Assembly: GCA_944470555.2 (NCBI GenBank)
Contig: OX104130.1
Span: forward strand, 2,976,001 to 3,040,000
Direction: 5' to 3'
Length of the DNA stretch: 64,000 nucleotides
Source of the DNA: Heterobilharzia americana
Taxonomy: Eukaryota > Platyhelminthes > Trematoda > Strigeidida > Schistosomatidae
Shown: positions 48,251 to 60,500 of the stretch, one piece after another
Layout of the letters: the number at the start of each line of letters is the position of its first letter
Numbering within the stretch: position 1 is the first letter of the stretch
Notes under the pieces: generated by a model
Told to the model about the DNA's origin: nothing
Databases searched by the model: none
Seen by the model: the letters and a program-made list of their open reading frames with translations, nothing else
Translations under genes and position numbers: made by a program

Positions 48251-49645
48251 TGAATAATGATGACTAATTTAAAAATATGGGTAGTAATCCACTGGTTTAT
48301 CACAGTTGTCTCAAGGTGTGAATTCTACCCCAACCATAACCACAAATTTGAACGACTGACAGCATCTTCAATGATCACAAGCTAATACGAAATCGAAACA
48401 TGTCTTGTCAGTCATCATGAAAACGAATAATTACCTGGATAATCTTGGCGTTAATTCTGTGACAAAGACCAAAACTTAGAGACAAGAACTTACGGTATCT
48501 ATCCAAGAAATTGATACAGTTCGCTGTATAGGTTTAATTGACAGTTAGATGGTAAAACTGATCTCTCTTATCAATTGGCTATCAGAAAAGGTCTAGCCAT
48601 CCTGGCATATGCATTAAGCTGGACATGACTCATACTGCTTCACTGTAAGAATGGGCTGAGAAAAGTTTAAATCAAGTCCAGGATTACGCAATGCTATCAG
48701 AGATAACCTTCGAGCGATAGATCATACCCTCTGTACTATGATCCCTAAACACTGATCATATGTCAAGTGAGATCAAATTATAACTGGGAACTGAATCTCA
48801 TAAATCACTTAGCAAAGTGTTAATTCCTCAATCTGAGGGTTAATGATTCAACATTCTTAGCCAGCTTAACTAACCCTTTCTAACACCATTTATAGACATG
48901 GGGTGGTAATAGAGTCACTACTGAGTCCACTGTTATGGTCAAACTGGAAACAACCATATTCAATGTGCTTAGTTATCAGGTAGTTTAAATTCTATGGAGG
49001 TCATCTCGGTCGGTGTCATATTCATTGTTTTTGACAAGAATTTTAGCTTTCAGAAAATACTTCAGTTTTGTTAATGAATGTCACTCCATGATAGGCTTTA
49101 CGGTAGAGATGGGATCACACTCAAAGATACCATTTCTTGACATATTGTTTTAACAAGAAGCGATGGGGAGACGCTTCAAGGATCCATCTACCAAATGGAC
49201 TAATGAACAACTTTGATAGCTGATTTCCAGTCACCTGGAAAAGAAATTGATACCATTCCCTTTCTTCTACAATCCAAAAGATTTGTACGAATTTTGACTA
49301 CCAAAATTCATGTTCATAGGATATGCATAACCAGAGAGATGGAGATGCGATTGATGAGGTAATTAGACACAGGATAATGAAGGATGTTAAAAGAGCATTC
49401 TATGTAGCCAACTTGCCCACTGATGAACACTTGTACGAAGGACAAACTGTCAAAGCTTGCCACTTCGATGTGCCTATATCAATTCACTTGCTACTGTGGA
49501 TTTAGTTACACTGACTTTTACACAATGTCATATTGTCCAACTTCAATGTCAACACCTTTCGGCATGACTCAACAAAAGTGAACGCAGATCAGTCACAACT
49601 TTCATATTGGAAAATGGAAACTAACTCAAAATTAAAATTCCTATT
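48251..49645. other. No recognised feature
   Basis: No repeat or family recognised. The 60-codon plus frame at 49323-49505 has no identified relative. Of all the gaps this is one of the few that may be single-copy. Confidence 0.35.
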
Positions 49646-49649
49646 CATC

Positions 49650-50000
49650 TTAAAATACATTACTGTATAGTGCTCATTCATGATATGCTTCCAGATGGAT
49701 ATCTCGAAGTTCTAATAAGAAGCCGTGGCCTGTGGGGTCAACCAGTCGCAAGTGAAGTGGATGCTAACTGAAGACCTTGTGATAGTCGCACTATATCGTG
49801 AACTGACACGATTTGAAAACTGCGCATCAGTGAACTCCGACCCAGTGACTCAATGGTTGACGCGTTCATCGTGAAACCTGAAGGTTCTAAGATCAATCCC
49901 TAGTCAGATCATGTGTGCGTACAACTGAGGAGTCCCATACTAGGACGAAACAGCTGTCCAGTGCTCCCAGATTTCCAATGTTCCTTCAAATAATTTCAGT
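49650..50000 (+). mobile_element. Hammerhead SINE, family B, with intact catalytic core
   Basis: Plus-oriented, about 350 bp. Order: 'catcttaaaatacattactgtatagtgctcatt', 'ctgtggggtcaaccag', a tRNA-like head with box B-like AAGATCAATCC (49889-49899), then the ribozyme 49914-49966. The core is complete: CTGAGGA (49925-49931), GTCC/GGAC stem II, GAAA (49947-49950), AC-AGCT-GT stem III and GUC (49956-49958). The two stem I positions next to the core are mismatched (GCGTACAA against CAGTGC). Best preserved ribozyme in the window. Confidence 0.78.
49914..49966 (+). ncRNA. Hammerhead ribozyme, best preserved core
   Basis: All core positions expected of a hammerhead are present: C3 U4 G5 A6 G7 G8 A9, G12 A13 A14 and the A15.1-U16.1 pair, with C at position 17. 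Predicted to cut after GUC at 49958. Weak stem I may limit the rate. Confidence 0.62.
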
Positions 50001-50289
50001 CCTTGGTGAGTGTTACTGGAAAAATACTCTTGGCAGAAGACACACAGTTTCAGCAGATTCGTTTGGGCTTGTCTGCAAAGTACAACATAATCTCTCGAAG
50101 GGTATGATAAAACGTTTACTTTGTATTGCTGAAACTTTGGCAGCAAAACAATCCAAACCGGAATTGTGTATGTAGAAACTACTTAACCATTCTGTGTTCT
50201 TACTTCCTGTCTAATTATTAAACTTCCCAGTACAGATCTTTATTAGAATTGGATAATTCCTTATCAGTTAGATGCAAAATTTCCATCAG

Positions 50290-51420
50290 TGAAATTGTGA
50301 TGCATTGAGATTATGTTTCAGTCAACCTTTTTTACTTTTATGGGACATTTGTATCATCCAACTAGAAGGGTAGCAATGGGCACACTGGTGTCACCTATTG
50401 TGGTTAATCTATATATATGCAAAGTAGAATCAGTCTGTTTAGCCAACACTATTTAAATCAAGAATATGATGGAGATACGTTGATGACAACTTTTCATAAC
50501 CAAAAGACAAGGTCTAGAAAACCTTTTCGAATATATTTACAGCCGTTCCAAATCCAAAAAAACTCACTTATGAACCAGAGACATAATCCAGAATGATAGC
50601 TTCCCTGGACTGTAGGGCCATACGAAACAACGACAGGATACTTGATATTGATATCTTCAAAAAAAAACACATTCCGTCAAGTACCTTGACCTCAGTTCAG
50701 CTCATCCATTAGAAACTAAGTTAAACGTTGCCGAAACTCTAGTGACGAGATTACAGATGATAGCAAATAAAGTGGAATCTTGAAAAGCAGATAGGCAACT
50801 TGTTCGGGAAGTCTTACAACAAAACAACTATCCAGTAATGCTACTAAAAACGATAGAAAGAAGTTGAATGAAAAAAGACACGGAGAAATCAACCCAGAAA
50901 GATTAGATGAGTAGTATAGTACTACCTTATCAAACCTCCACATCAGAAGAAATAAGATGTATCCTTAGTAGTTACAACATCAGAGTATCTTTTTTAGGTG
51001 ATGAACACTTTACACACGGATGTGCAAATAAAAATACACGATTTCCCGATTGGAACAGCAGAACTGTTTTTATAGGATAGACTGTAGTGAACGCGTTACC
51101 ACATATATTGGAAAGACATCACGTCAAGTAGAAATGCGTCTAACCGGACACAGTTGAAGTTGCAAGTAGAAATCAGAAAATTCCTATGATCTGGAAAAAA
51201 CTTGAAAAAAGCTCTGCTATCGTGGCTCATGCCCTATATTCAGGTGATAAAACATCATTCGAAAAGACAAGTCCTGGAAAAGGGGTTTCCTTTCTCACAA
51301 AGAGCGCGCCATTCCAGAAGCTTTGTACATCTGTTCGTACTTTCTGCTGTCAACAGGAAAGATGTGTTAGATATTCCAAAATGCGGTAAACATTAATGAC
51401 TCATGTAGACAGTTACAAAT
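50290..51420 (+). pseudogene. Penelope-like element, RT C-terminal half plus GIY-YIG endonuclease
   Basis: Plus strand. MGTLVSPIVVNLYMCKVE (about 50375-50430), then the catalytic RYVDD (50473-50487, in a shifted frame), then HPLETKLNVAETLVTRL (about 50704-50755) and RQLVREVLQQNNYP (about 50788-50830), as in PLE reverse transcriptases. Around 51061-51150 lies a decayed endonuclease start (RIDC...TYIGKTSRQVEMRLTGH, positions of YIG and R recognisable). AIVAHALYSG (about 51222-51250) is the family's histidine-containing segment. Frameshifts and stops at several places. Family order RT then GIY-YIG is preserved. Confidence 0.82.
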
Positions 51421-51449
51421 AGAAGTATGAAGAGAACATGGAACATAAC

Positions 51450-52194
51450 TTCATTTCACACTATTCCACATGATCTATTCCCAATTTATTCATCTTTGAT
51501 TAGAGTCCGGTGTTATTTCGTTTAATCATCTTAATCACGTCAAAAGAATATTGGTTTTATTTCAGTCTTGTCTACTTCGATCTCATCATACTTTATCGAC
51601 TTACTATTTTCATAAATTCTCGGTAATATACATTCTATGAACCATCCTGTATATTCAATAATCCATTTTGTTATGGTTCATACTTCGACTGTTATCAAAA
51701 ATACCTTAATCGTTATCACTATGATAATCATTATTAATTATTATATACTGCTGAATGTGAGCGACTTTAGAGGCCATCCTGACAACTGCCAAAACAACGA
51801 ATCAGGTCATGGTGACTGTGAAGATAATTTTTGATAGAATAGACGTGATTGATTGTTCATCAATTGCTAGATCGTCCTTGAAAGTCACTCTTGAATGTTC
51901 CAAAATAGTAATTGATTCTTTCTCTCTCTGAAGATTCATAACTCCAATGTACTTTTCATGATTGAACTAAGCTTCCCATCGTATTTTTGTTCCACCTTAC
52001 TTGCACAACTGGATGAAGCTTCTCTAACCAATTAGCAAATTCACTCACTTATGTGATAATGGTCTTTGTTCCATATCACGATCCAGTTGAAGGATCATCA
52101 TAAAGGTCACCTTCTGTATGAGATTTAATGTCAGATTGATTTTCTTGAAAAAGATCTTCGTAACGAGATCGGAACGTTGAGGAATAATACAAAA
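51450..52194. other. No recognised feature
   Basis: AT-rich; no assignment. Confidence 0.35.
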
Positions 52195-52415
52195 CATTTC
52201 CAGTTAGTACTCATTATGGGCTGAAGTCAGTTGGAGGAACATTGGAAACTTGGGAGCTTTGGAGAGAGTCTGCTTCGTCTTAGTGTAAGACTCCTCAGCA
52301 ATGTGCACACCTATCACTCTAAAACAAATGGTGTTTAGTGCTGTGAGGTGGTTTCCAACGGTTCTCCAAAGGGTATCAGTCCTTGATGAATATCAGCCTT
52401 AAATTATTGATTAAC
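52195..52415 (-). mobile_element. Hammerhead SINE, family B, with strong stem II
   Basis: Minus-oriented first half. The ribozyme (52265-52312) keeps CTGAGGA (52292-52298) and a perfect stem II (GTCTTA/TAAGAC), but GAAA is GAAG and the cleavage side is lost. From 52325 onwards a plus-oriented 3' end ('tttagtgctgtgagg', 'aacggttctccaaag') follows, so this is an inverted junction of two family B copies. Confidence 0.6.
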
Positions 52416-52934
52416 AAACGCTGACATTTTAGGTCTATTATGTTTAAAGAAATGCGACTATATAGCTGCAGAAGATGAATTCACCAAGGCGTTGCAAGAC
52501 AGGAAATTCGAAGTGGGTGACACTCTGACAATTGATGTTGCTTGTCTCATTGGTGTGCTTAACTAGGCGTTTCACATTCCATTTTTAAATGTGAGGAGAA
52601 ATGCTCTGAAAGTGGGGCATCGTTTCTTTGTTTTGTTATCAACGTATTCACTTTAGTCAGAATATAGTCCTTTGTGAAACAGTCAGCCCCCATCATTTCT
52701 AGCCTTGATTTTATTGCCAGTAAGGAGTTGATACCGTGAACTACGCTCTAGCGTTTTTAGCAATCAGTCTTAGGTTTTACTGTGAGTGGCAACAATACCC
52801 CATCTAACAAGTTCGTAAAAGACAAAACGCTAGCCACTAGTCGTCATTACTACTTTCAACTTTGTTCTGAACATCTTCAACATCTCTGTAAGCCAATATA
52901 AAACAGCTGTTGAATCAATAAAACGGCTGTAGGT

Positions 52935-53110
52935 AAACCCAAGTTAGTATGACCCGAAGGTCCTGGGTTCCATCCCTGACGGGTCATGTGTGAGTATTGA
53001 TGACGAGTCCAATAATAGGAAGCAACAACTGTTCAGTGCTCCTAGGCTTCCAATATTTCTCCAACTGGTGTCAACTAGTGATAAATACCAGCTTGAAATC
53101 AATAAATAAA
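52935..53110 (+). mobile_element. Family B SINE 3' part, degenerate ribozyme
   Basis: Box B GGGTTCCATCCC (52965-52976), 'gacgggtcatgtgtgag', then TTGATGACGAGTCC and 'ggaagcaacaactgttc'. No working core. Confidence 0.58.
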
Positions 53111-53689
53111 TTCCCGCACATCTCTGAATTGAATAATACAGCTCTTTTCAAAACAGTTAGTTAAAGTATCTTTCCAATTATTTTATTTAAAATCCAGAAA
53201 TTTAATTTCCCACTTGACCCTGTTTAGTCTTCTGCGAATCTGTAAATGAAAGACAAACTAAGTTTGTCCTCTTTTCAATAAAAAAAAATTATCTTTCTAA
53301 TTCTCTTTATGTGGGAAAAATAAAGTATTTTTTATGCCTGAATGCATAACAACATAAGCATGGGTTAGATTTGTTTACAGTTGAAGAAAAAAAAGTTGAA
53401 CCTTTTATCTAGAAATTTCTAGACATCCAGTTATTCTCCCTTCCCCCCCTTCGGCCTTCTTCTTCTACTACTACAAAGGTGTCATTTAATTCACTCATGT
53501 ACAACGTGAAAATGAATTTTGGTTTGGAATTAAAAATATAAAAATTTGAGAGTTTAGCCTAAATTTCAAAATATACCGAATTATTATACGAAATAAATTG
53601 GCCAGCAAATTAAACATATCGAAACAATTGTAGATAAATTTCTTCTTTCTGTTTACATTGAGGTTGACAGGTCATTTTATTTACTTTTT
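53111..53689. other. No recognised feature
   Basis: AT-rich with C6 and (TTC)n-like patches near 53430-53470. Confidence 0.35.
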
Positions 53690-53940
53690 ACAGTAGTAGT
53701 ATTCATCAAGGATCTTGATATGAATGGAGGAGAACCACTGAAAATCTGGGAATACTGGATAGATAGATAGATATTTCATCCTGGTATGGAAGCTTTCAGT
53801 GGTGCTCACTTGAAATTCTATCCCACCAGGAATGGAATCACTACCTTAAGGTGAACGCAGGAATCATTCAACCATTGAGTCAGAATTCTGTCAACTTGTG
53901 TTACAGCACGATTATCTTCTTTTTTATCGGTTTTAATGAT
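53690..53940 (-). mobile_element. Family B SINE with GATA expansion
   Basis: 'tattcatcaaggatcttgatatg' start, then 'atactggatagatagatagatatttcatcc': a (GATA)n stretch at about 53757-53771 lies where stem III and the cleavage site would be. CTGAAAG replaces CTGANGA. Confidence 0.58.
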
Positions 53941-54144
53941 GCTTTTTATTTTCTAAAAAAAACTAGATAGAGGATCTGTTAGATATAGCTTACATCTTCA
54001 TCGACACAAAACGGTCGAAGTTTTCTGACCTGTCCAAAGTACTGAGTATCAGTAAATATTGAGGCAGACAAAATAGGGGTTTCATTTGTTTTTAAACAGA
54101 GTATTTAAATTTCTATGTAGAATAGTTGATTTCAATGTTACACT

Positions 54145-54305
54145 TTGCTTGGTGGTGGCTAGTAATGGGATTCAGGATGTGCGTTTCGTATTTTTCAACA
54201 CACATCAGCTGCATTTACTATCTCCTAACGAGTGGTGTTGTCCCCATTAAATCTGGAACCAGGTGCTGGTAGCAACCAAACCGCATAAATCGTCATGCAT
54301 ACGAA
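54145..54305 (-). mobile_element. Family A SINE with rebuilt stem II
   Basis: The 3' end 'ttggtggtggctagtaatgggattcagg' is clear. The ribozyme (54172-54222) reads CTGATGT, so A9 is lost, then GTGTT...AATAC, a different but paired stem II, then GAAAC and AUC. The tRNA-like head is degraded. Confidence 0.58.
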
Positions 54306-54554
54306 ATGTAGGAAGTATGCGGAGATCAGTTCCATGCAACACTGCTGTTAGAGTTGCACCAGAGAATCGCGGTTCAGAAACTTATTACTAAGCGAGACAT
54401 GACAGACACCATAGTTTTTGAGACTGTGCCATTGGGGTTGAAAAAATAACATCCTATTTGGTTGATTTTTCTTGTTTATCTCATGAATCATAAATTTCCT
54501 TTAACTTTTGCGACGAGTTATATTGAGTAATGTGTTTTTGAGATGAATGGGGAT

Positions 54555-54890
54555 TTTTAATTTAGAAGTAGTATTCGTCATGGACTGACATCAGTTGGGG
54601 AACCATTGAAAATCTGGGGCACTGGACAGCTGTTTCGTCCTAGTATGGGACTTCTCAGCAGTACGCACCCACGACCCGGCTAGGGGTCGAACTCAGGACC
54701 TACAGGTTTTATGGCCAACCCCTTAACCATTCAGCCAGTGGGTCGGTTTCTACTGGTTCACAATTTCCAACTTCTGTCAATTCACGATATAGTGCGACTG
54801 TCACCAAGGTCTTCAGTTAGCATCCACTTCACTTGCGACTGGTTGACCCCACAGGTCACGGCTTCTCATTAGAACTTATATTGAGTGACT
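54555..54890 (-). mobile_element. Hammerhead SINE, family B, full structure, one core change
   Basis: Minus-oriented and close to 36540-36970. The ribozyme (54618-54670) has a complete stem I (GTACTG/CAGTGC), GTCCC/GGGAC-type stem II, GAAA, stem III and GUC, with a single core change, G8 to A (CTGAGAA). The tRNA-like head has box B GAGTTCGACCCC (54683-54694) and box A-like TGGCTGAATGG (minus, about 54725-54736). The tail is 'cacttgcgactggttgaccccacagg'. Confidence 0.75.
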
Positions 54891-55279
54891 TTAAACGCCT
54901 TCCAAACAACTATTAAGATAATCAATTCGATTTCTACATTTTACGAAAAACTACTTCCTCACCGAAAATGGCTCAACCTGATTGGCTACTTTATTAGTTG
55001 CTAGAATGGCCTTTAAAGTCACTCGTTTTATTATTCTATTAATTTCAGTAATATAAAGGCAAACTAAAGCAACTATCCTTCAAGGGGTCATCGTTTTACA
55101 ATGGATATTGTGTTATGCTGAATGGTGTTCCAATAAGATTACAGCTCAACCACACAGTCTTTAATACTTGTATTTGCAGTCACATACTCATAGTGTAGAA
55201 AACGACAAGACGGAGATGAAGGGAGGAATGTTTGTTATGGACATCTTGTACAGCAGTCATCAAATATTATAGACTTTCC

Positions 55280-55495
55280 GCTACAGCAGCCATTTGCAAA
55301 ATGTGCTTCATTTCCTCTTCGGCTTTTATCCTGATTTGCTCTTAATACTCCCTCCTTGTCTCTTGCGTTTCTCCGAGTAGAATCATTACCCATTGCTGGT
55401 TATTGCCTATGAATTCTGCCACCCTCTCAACATATACTACTTATATCCATTCTGATCAGCAGCTCCTACTACAACAGTAGCGCAGACTCAATTAC
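55280..55495 (-). repeat. Dispersed repeat, unclassified, copy 2
   Basis: Reverse complement of 28490-28710 ('cttcctcttcggc', 'actccctccttgtctcttgcg', 'tacccattgctgg', 'ccaccctctcaacatatac'). About 200 bp, function unknown. Confidence 0.7.
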
Positions 55496-56175
55496 ATTTA
55501 AGAGATAGCCAGCTGGATAATAGCATTTGTCAAGGTCATCTAGCACAGTAATAGTCAATGAGAATATCGTTACACTTGTAAGCTCTATTCATGAATGCTC
55601 ACAGGTACGCTTAAACTGCTGTTTCAAAAGTGGCTGGGACTGAGTACGTTAACAAGTTTCGTCCTATCAAGGAATTCTATTAAGATTCTCTTTTGCTTTC
55701 TGGCCATCACTTTAGACTTTCCTTCCTCTACTGCTACCATCGCCGTCAGCAACAACCCACTCAAAACATCAAATACAGTTCTAATTGGTTAACAGATCGA
55801 TAAAACACGAAGTGATTTAAAATATCTCTGTATACATATGGAGTAATTGTGGATATGCTCTCTCAAATGCGTGTACACATGAACATGAACACACATGCTG
55901 ACAAAAATGTAACAGTTTTAATGGTTAATTGTTTTTTGAAAAAAACGAAACGCGTTTTTTTTCTTCAACCAGAAATAATGTTCAATTAGTAATTAGGCTT
56001 ATAAATTTTATTTATCAAGTTGTACACCAATAAAAATTCTTTTAAGGGAAAATAAATAAAATGAACTAATTTTACTACTCTGTGCACTTGTATGCGTGTG
56101 AAAGAGTTTTTTGAAAAAGAAAAGTATTTCATCATTTTTCAAATTCGGTGTATTCTTTACTGTTTGACAAATCAT
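55496..56175. other. No recognised feature
   Basis: No assignment. Confidence 0.35.
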
Positions 56176-56179
56176 AAAC

Positions 56180-56505
56180 ATAGTAAATTACAAGTAGGAT
56201 ACTCGTCACACAAGAAGTAGGAATCGTGATCCAGTGTCCTATTGGGTAGCGCTTAGACGTTTAAAGCAGTGGGTACATGATTCGAGTCCGAGTGGAAACA
56301 ACTCACTCACTGGGGTGGAGGTACATCCGACAAGTCCCAAATAGGATGAAACGTGCTTCTTCGATTCCCCTGCTAGCCATCAAATAGATTACAGTATAAT
56401 GAATACTCAGGTAGTATTGAGGTATCTGCATAGAAGCCCATCTGCCAACAGAAATCGAGCAATACGATCCTGTATGGCGACGAGAAATTACAAGTATCAA
56501 TAAAA
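56180..56505 (+). mobile_element. Near full-length family A SINE, ribozyme 5' half deleted
   Basis: 'aaattacaagtaggatactcgtcacacaag', tRNA-like head (box A-like TGTCCTATTGGG, box B GATTCGAGTCC at 56279-56289), then 'ggtacatccgacaagtcccaaataggatgaaacg'. Three bases of CTGANGA are missing. 'gattcccctgctagcc' and a downstream body (56390-56500) with 'agcccatctgccaacag' follow, so part of a second unit is fused in tandem. Confidence 0.68.
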
Positions 56506-57285
56506 ATCCACATGACAGTTGGATTGGCTTATGTTGAAAGTAATCTTAACCGCTTTCGTTGACAGACTGATTTATATTCTCTAGAATAAATCTGTCAGAT
56601 AATTGGTTCACGGTGATTTATGCTACCTGACTACTGTCTACGTTCATGTTTCACTTCACTCATCAAGTGAATGTTTCGTTTACTTATAGCATTAGTTACA
56701 TTGTAAATTCTGACAGTCTCCAACCAACTAACACCAGTCTAAGAGCACCACGATCTTGAGTCTCTTAGCCTAGCGGCCACCCTGAACAAAATGATCTATG
56801 GAATCCGGTCAGCACTCAGGACTCTTTGGTGGTTAGATATCATTAAACTTAGCTGTTGTTGTCGGTCAACTGCGACTCTTCTGAGGAAGACGGGACACAT
56901 TTGAATGACTCAGAGCATACCCTGAAGTATTTCCTCTCTCACTGCGGAACCTTAATTGCTTTACTAACCTACTGAAGACATCTTTCACGATTCCACTCAC
57001 TAGGAAAACGCACTTGTGAACATTACCGATCGTTGAACACCTCATAGACTCTAGACATCTGGCTCCTTCGGAAACCTCATCCAAAGTTTTCTACAAATTT
57101 TGATAATATATTTGAAAAGGGGTCGGGATTAGGCAGCTGTGTTCAGCCGGAGCTTTGGCAGCTCACAACTTCGAAACTCATTTGTGTATTCAAAAGAAAC
57201 ATGTACAAACACTTGCTTCATCACAGTCTTAATCAGATACTTTGCAGCCCGATTTGTTTTTATTCTCGTATTTTATTTTTATACT
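56506..57285. other. No recognised feature
   Basis: No assignment; the 72-codon minus frame at 56866-57084 is unrecognised. Confidence 0.35.
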
Positions 57286-57289
57286 CACC

Positions 57290-57900
57290 TAATCCTCAAC
57301 TACTGATTACCGTAGCCTCTGGGACCTCACCCATATAGTCTACAGATCCCTGCACGGCTCAGACCCTACAGCTATATGCTCCATTAACAGGTGCCACGTC
57401 TACGTCTGGCCACGCTGAACCGTCTTCCAAGCCAATACAACTTTCCCTAGCATTGTATGTCAAGGTAGGCAGTGGATCAGTATGCATAGTACATGTGCAA
57501 GCCACCTCGATCGATGAAGATTCACAACCTCACCAATCGAATTGTTTGTCTTGCCTGGTACACTTCGCATGAACTCAAGGTTGCTAACATGGTGATTCCA
57601 CCAAACACGAACGATGATACGAAGACACCTGTGATCTAAACCCTGTAACCCCCTCATATTTTCTACAAGTGGTAAACGCCAGGTGGAGCATCTGTATCCC
57701 AAAAGTAAGCAGGTGACCATTCATTTGATTACAGACGTTAGGAATGATAAAATCAGTTTACCAAAGTTGCACCTAAGTCTGACTGTCGAATGGCAACAAG
57801 CGCGGCACCCAGATCAAGCAGGTTTCCTTGACGATTGCCTACAACCAACTAACACTCGTCAGATTTTACCGATGAATCAATGACTGGTTTGAGGCGTAGA
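57290..57900 (-). pseudogene. SR2-like (RTE clade) LINE C-terminal remnant
   Basis: On the minus strand, LQGLDHRCLRIIVRVWWNHH (about 57643-57584) and IGEVVNLHRSRWLAHVL (about 57535-57485) match the C-terminal region of SR2-type LINE proteins (pattern DHRCLR...W...V.N.EV and LHR.RWLGHVLRM). Downstream frameshifted pieces (57440-57300) keep the family's GWK and GWGP-like words. The 5' end is missing. It is a different family from the RTE copies at 17.3, 26.6 and 58 kb, whose C-terminal words differ. Confidence 0.75.
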
Positions 57901-58034
57901 CATCAGAACAAGTTTCTCAAGTCATCCATTTTCCACCAGTAAACTACTTGAAAAATTCCCATGCACTGGAAGAGTTATCACATGAAAGCTTACATGAAAA
58001 CCTGTTGTACGTGGTATTTAGACGAGTTTTTTGT

Positions 58035-60500
58035 TTTATTTGTCACTTAGGTTCCTAGTTGAACATCGGGCATCAGAAACACGTCATCATTTCACTCTGT
58101 TCTATCCAGTCTTTTTAATCTGGCTACACGAATCCCCACCAGCTTTCATTTCTTCCTCACACTATCTCCTCCAAGTCACCCTCAGCTCGGACGCCCAACT
58201 CGTCGTTTCCCATTTGGATTCCACTCGACTCCCTGACCTGGCCTGGTGCATGATGTCCGCAATCGGTCTTCTGAGGGTATGTCCAGTACAATCCATCTCC
58301 ACTTTCTTCTGCGTATTTGTTGGGCGACGGGTTCTCGGTTGTTTTGTTGCCAACCAGCCAGCAGCCAGAGTTCTTAGTTGCTTATTCTTATTATTCTGGC
58401 CATCTGATCTTCAGTGTCAGTATTGAGCGAGCATAGATGGCAGCTCTTGACGAATGTCTGCAGTTTGTTGGAAATGCTTTTTATAACTCTCCAAGTCTCT
58501 CAACCACCACATGGAAACACTGATTTGACTGACTTCATGGCTGTTGAATGATAGGTGATAAAGGTTTGTGGCACTGAAACTGTATTGTTGAAGCAGCTGC
58601 CTGTTTTCAGTGCTTCTGGTGGAATTCCATCTGGTCCTGCTGCTTTCCCGGATTTCAGCAGCTTAATAGCGTTCACGACTTCGCTTCCGCTTTTGTCGGA
58701 GAGCTTATGTACACTAGTAATTCTGTGGTGTGGCTGCTGGTGGTATTCCTGGGTGAGTTGATGATGATTGGTGGTGGTGGTGGTAGATTCAAGAGTTTTT
58801 TGTGAAGTGGTCAGCCCATCGTTTCCTTTGTTTCTCCTCTTTGCCTTCACTACCTTTCATTGGTTTCATCTGCGTTGATCTCTCCTTTCCGAGATGGTAA
58901 CCTGGTTATTTTATACAGTGCTTACAGGTCTCTCCTACCTGCAGCCTGTTCTGTTTCACTTGCCAATATGTTATAGGAGTGTCTTTTGTCTTTGCGCTCA
59001 CTCTTCTTCACTTCTTTGTCCAGTGTAATGTGTTACAGTTGTGATCAGCTCCTCTTTTTGTTGTTCATCCATGCACTACACTACACTGGTTTATGTTCTG
59101 CTTCAACATCTTCCTCTCCCTCCTCTATCAGCTTCCATATGTAGATCCGTCGAGATCCATTCCTTATCTTCTTTCTTCTTGATACGGTTATGCAGGTTTC
59201 TTTCCACATCTCTTCCTAAGAGTTCCAGTGCTCATACACAGAGGTCTCTTCAGGAATGTTGCTCAATATCTCTCATTCTGTCCTGATGGCTGACGTGAAA
59301 ATGTTCTTTGTAGTGTCGTCCTTCAGTTTAGTTTCTGTTCTGCGTGTTGAACTTGAACTGTGGTCTATCACCAACTTCTCTCAAGGCTTTCAACTTGATT
59401 TTGAAGGCAGGTTCCTTGCACTAGATAGTGAGTGGTGTGAACATACATCTACTCCCCTTCTTGATCTGATCTCGTGTCCAGTAGGCTGCATCTCCACTTT
59501 CTTCACATTGAGATGGAATCGACCTGATTTTCAGTGAAGTGTATCCATCTAGTCAAATCAAATCCATGTCACCGCCTTATGAATATCTTTTTGTTTGTGC
59601 ACACTGCCTCTGATTATCAAATCGTTGAATGCACAGAAATCTGCAAACGGTTCTCTATTCTCATTCACCATTTCACCTAGTGCTTCTCAACCCATGATCA
59701 GTTCTCTTCCTGTGTTGTGTGCTCCCAGTTTGGCATTCACGTCACTCCACCCATTAGAATTTTGATGTGGCGAACTGGTGTGGGGTCTTGTCCATTACTG
59801 ATTGAAGTTGTCTGTAGAAATCCTTCTTCTTCTCTTCATCTGCACTATTTGTAGGTGCGTAACGTAGTATTGTATGATTGTGACTTTCCTTCCTTCTGAA
59901 TTGAATCTTGCTGTCATGATGCTGATCCTGCAGGAGGAGATTGGTTCCCACTGAATGAAAGACAGACTTCGATGGTCACGAGGACATGATGATAGCCACT
60001 CCAAAACTTAGTGTGCCTGTGGTTGTTATGTGGGTGACAATATTGGAGTAGATTATTGACTCTCCAGTTGACAGTTTTGAGAATCCACTTACATTCCATC
60101 TGCAGCTTCCTCGCATATTCCTAGAATTTCTATGCTATGCCTTCTTATCTCTTTTGCAATGTTGGCAACCTTGCCAGCCAGCTTCAAACATTGTACGTTG
60201 ATTCTATATCGCTATGCTTACTTTTGTTTTTATCGAGAGAAGAGACATCGGTCAGTTGACTTCCCTGAGGCCTTCACCAACCGGCGTTATGTCGTCTCCA
60301 CGGTTCGATTCCAGCTAAAAAAAGTTTTTTTATGTTTTACATTTTTTTATGCTTTAAAGTTCCTTTAGTGGTTAGACTGATTTTACGGGGTAGGGTTGCT
60401 AGCCCTACGCCTAACCTTACCTCTATATCCGGGCTTAGGACCGGCTAGTAACCAGTGAACTAGTAAACTAGGCGAGGTTATTGAGACATTGTACTTCAGA
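58035..60500 (-). pseudogene. Defective RTE-type LINE, internally deleted (copy 2)
   Basis: Minus-oriented. The 5' untranslated region is at 60500-60240. The endonuclease part (60240-59540) includes KESHNHTILRYAPTNSADEE. A connecting region follows, then an early RT segment LLKSGKAAGPDGIPPEAL (about 58667-58614). The frame then jumps to the C-terminal end (HTLRRPIADIMHQA at about 58290-58250). The catalytic box is deleted. Shared lesions with copy 1 at 17280-19080 include an identical early deletion after the endonuclease start and the same frameshift at QFATSKF followed by a stop. Copy 1 has a larger 3' deletion. Both derive from one already defective master. Confidence 0.85.
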
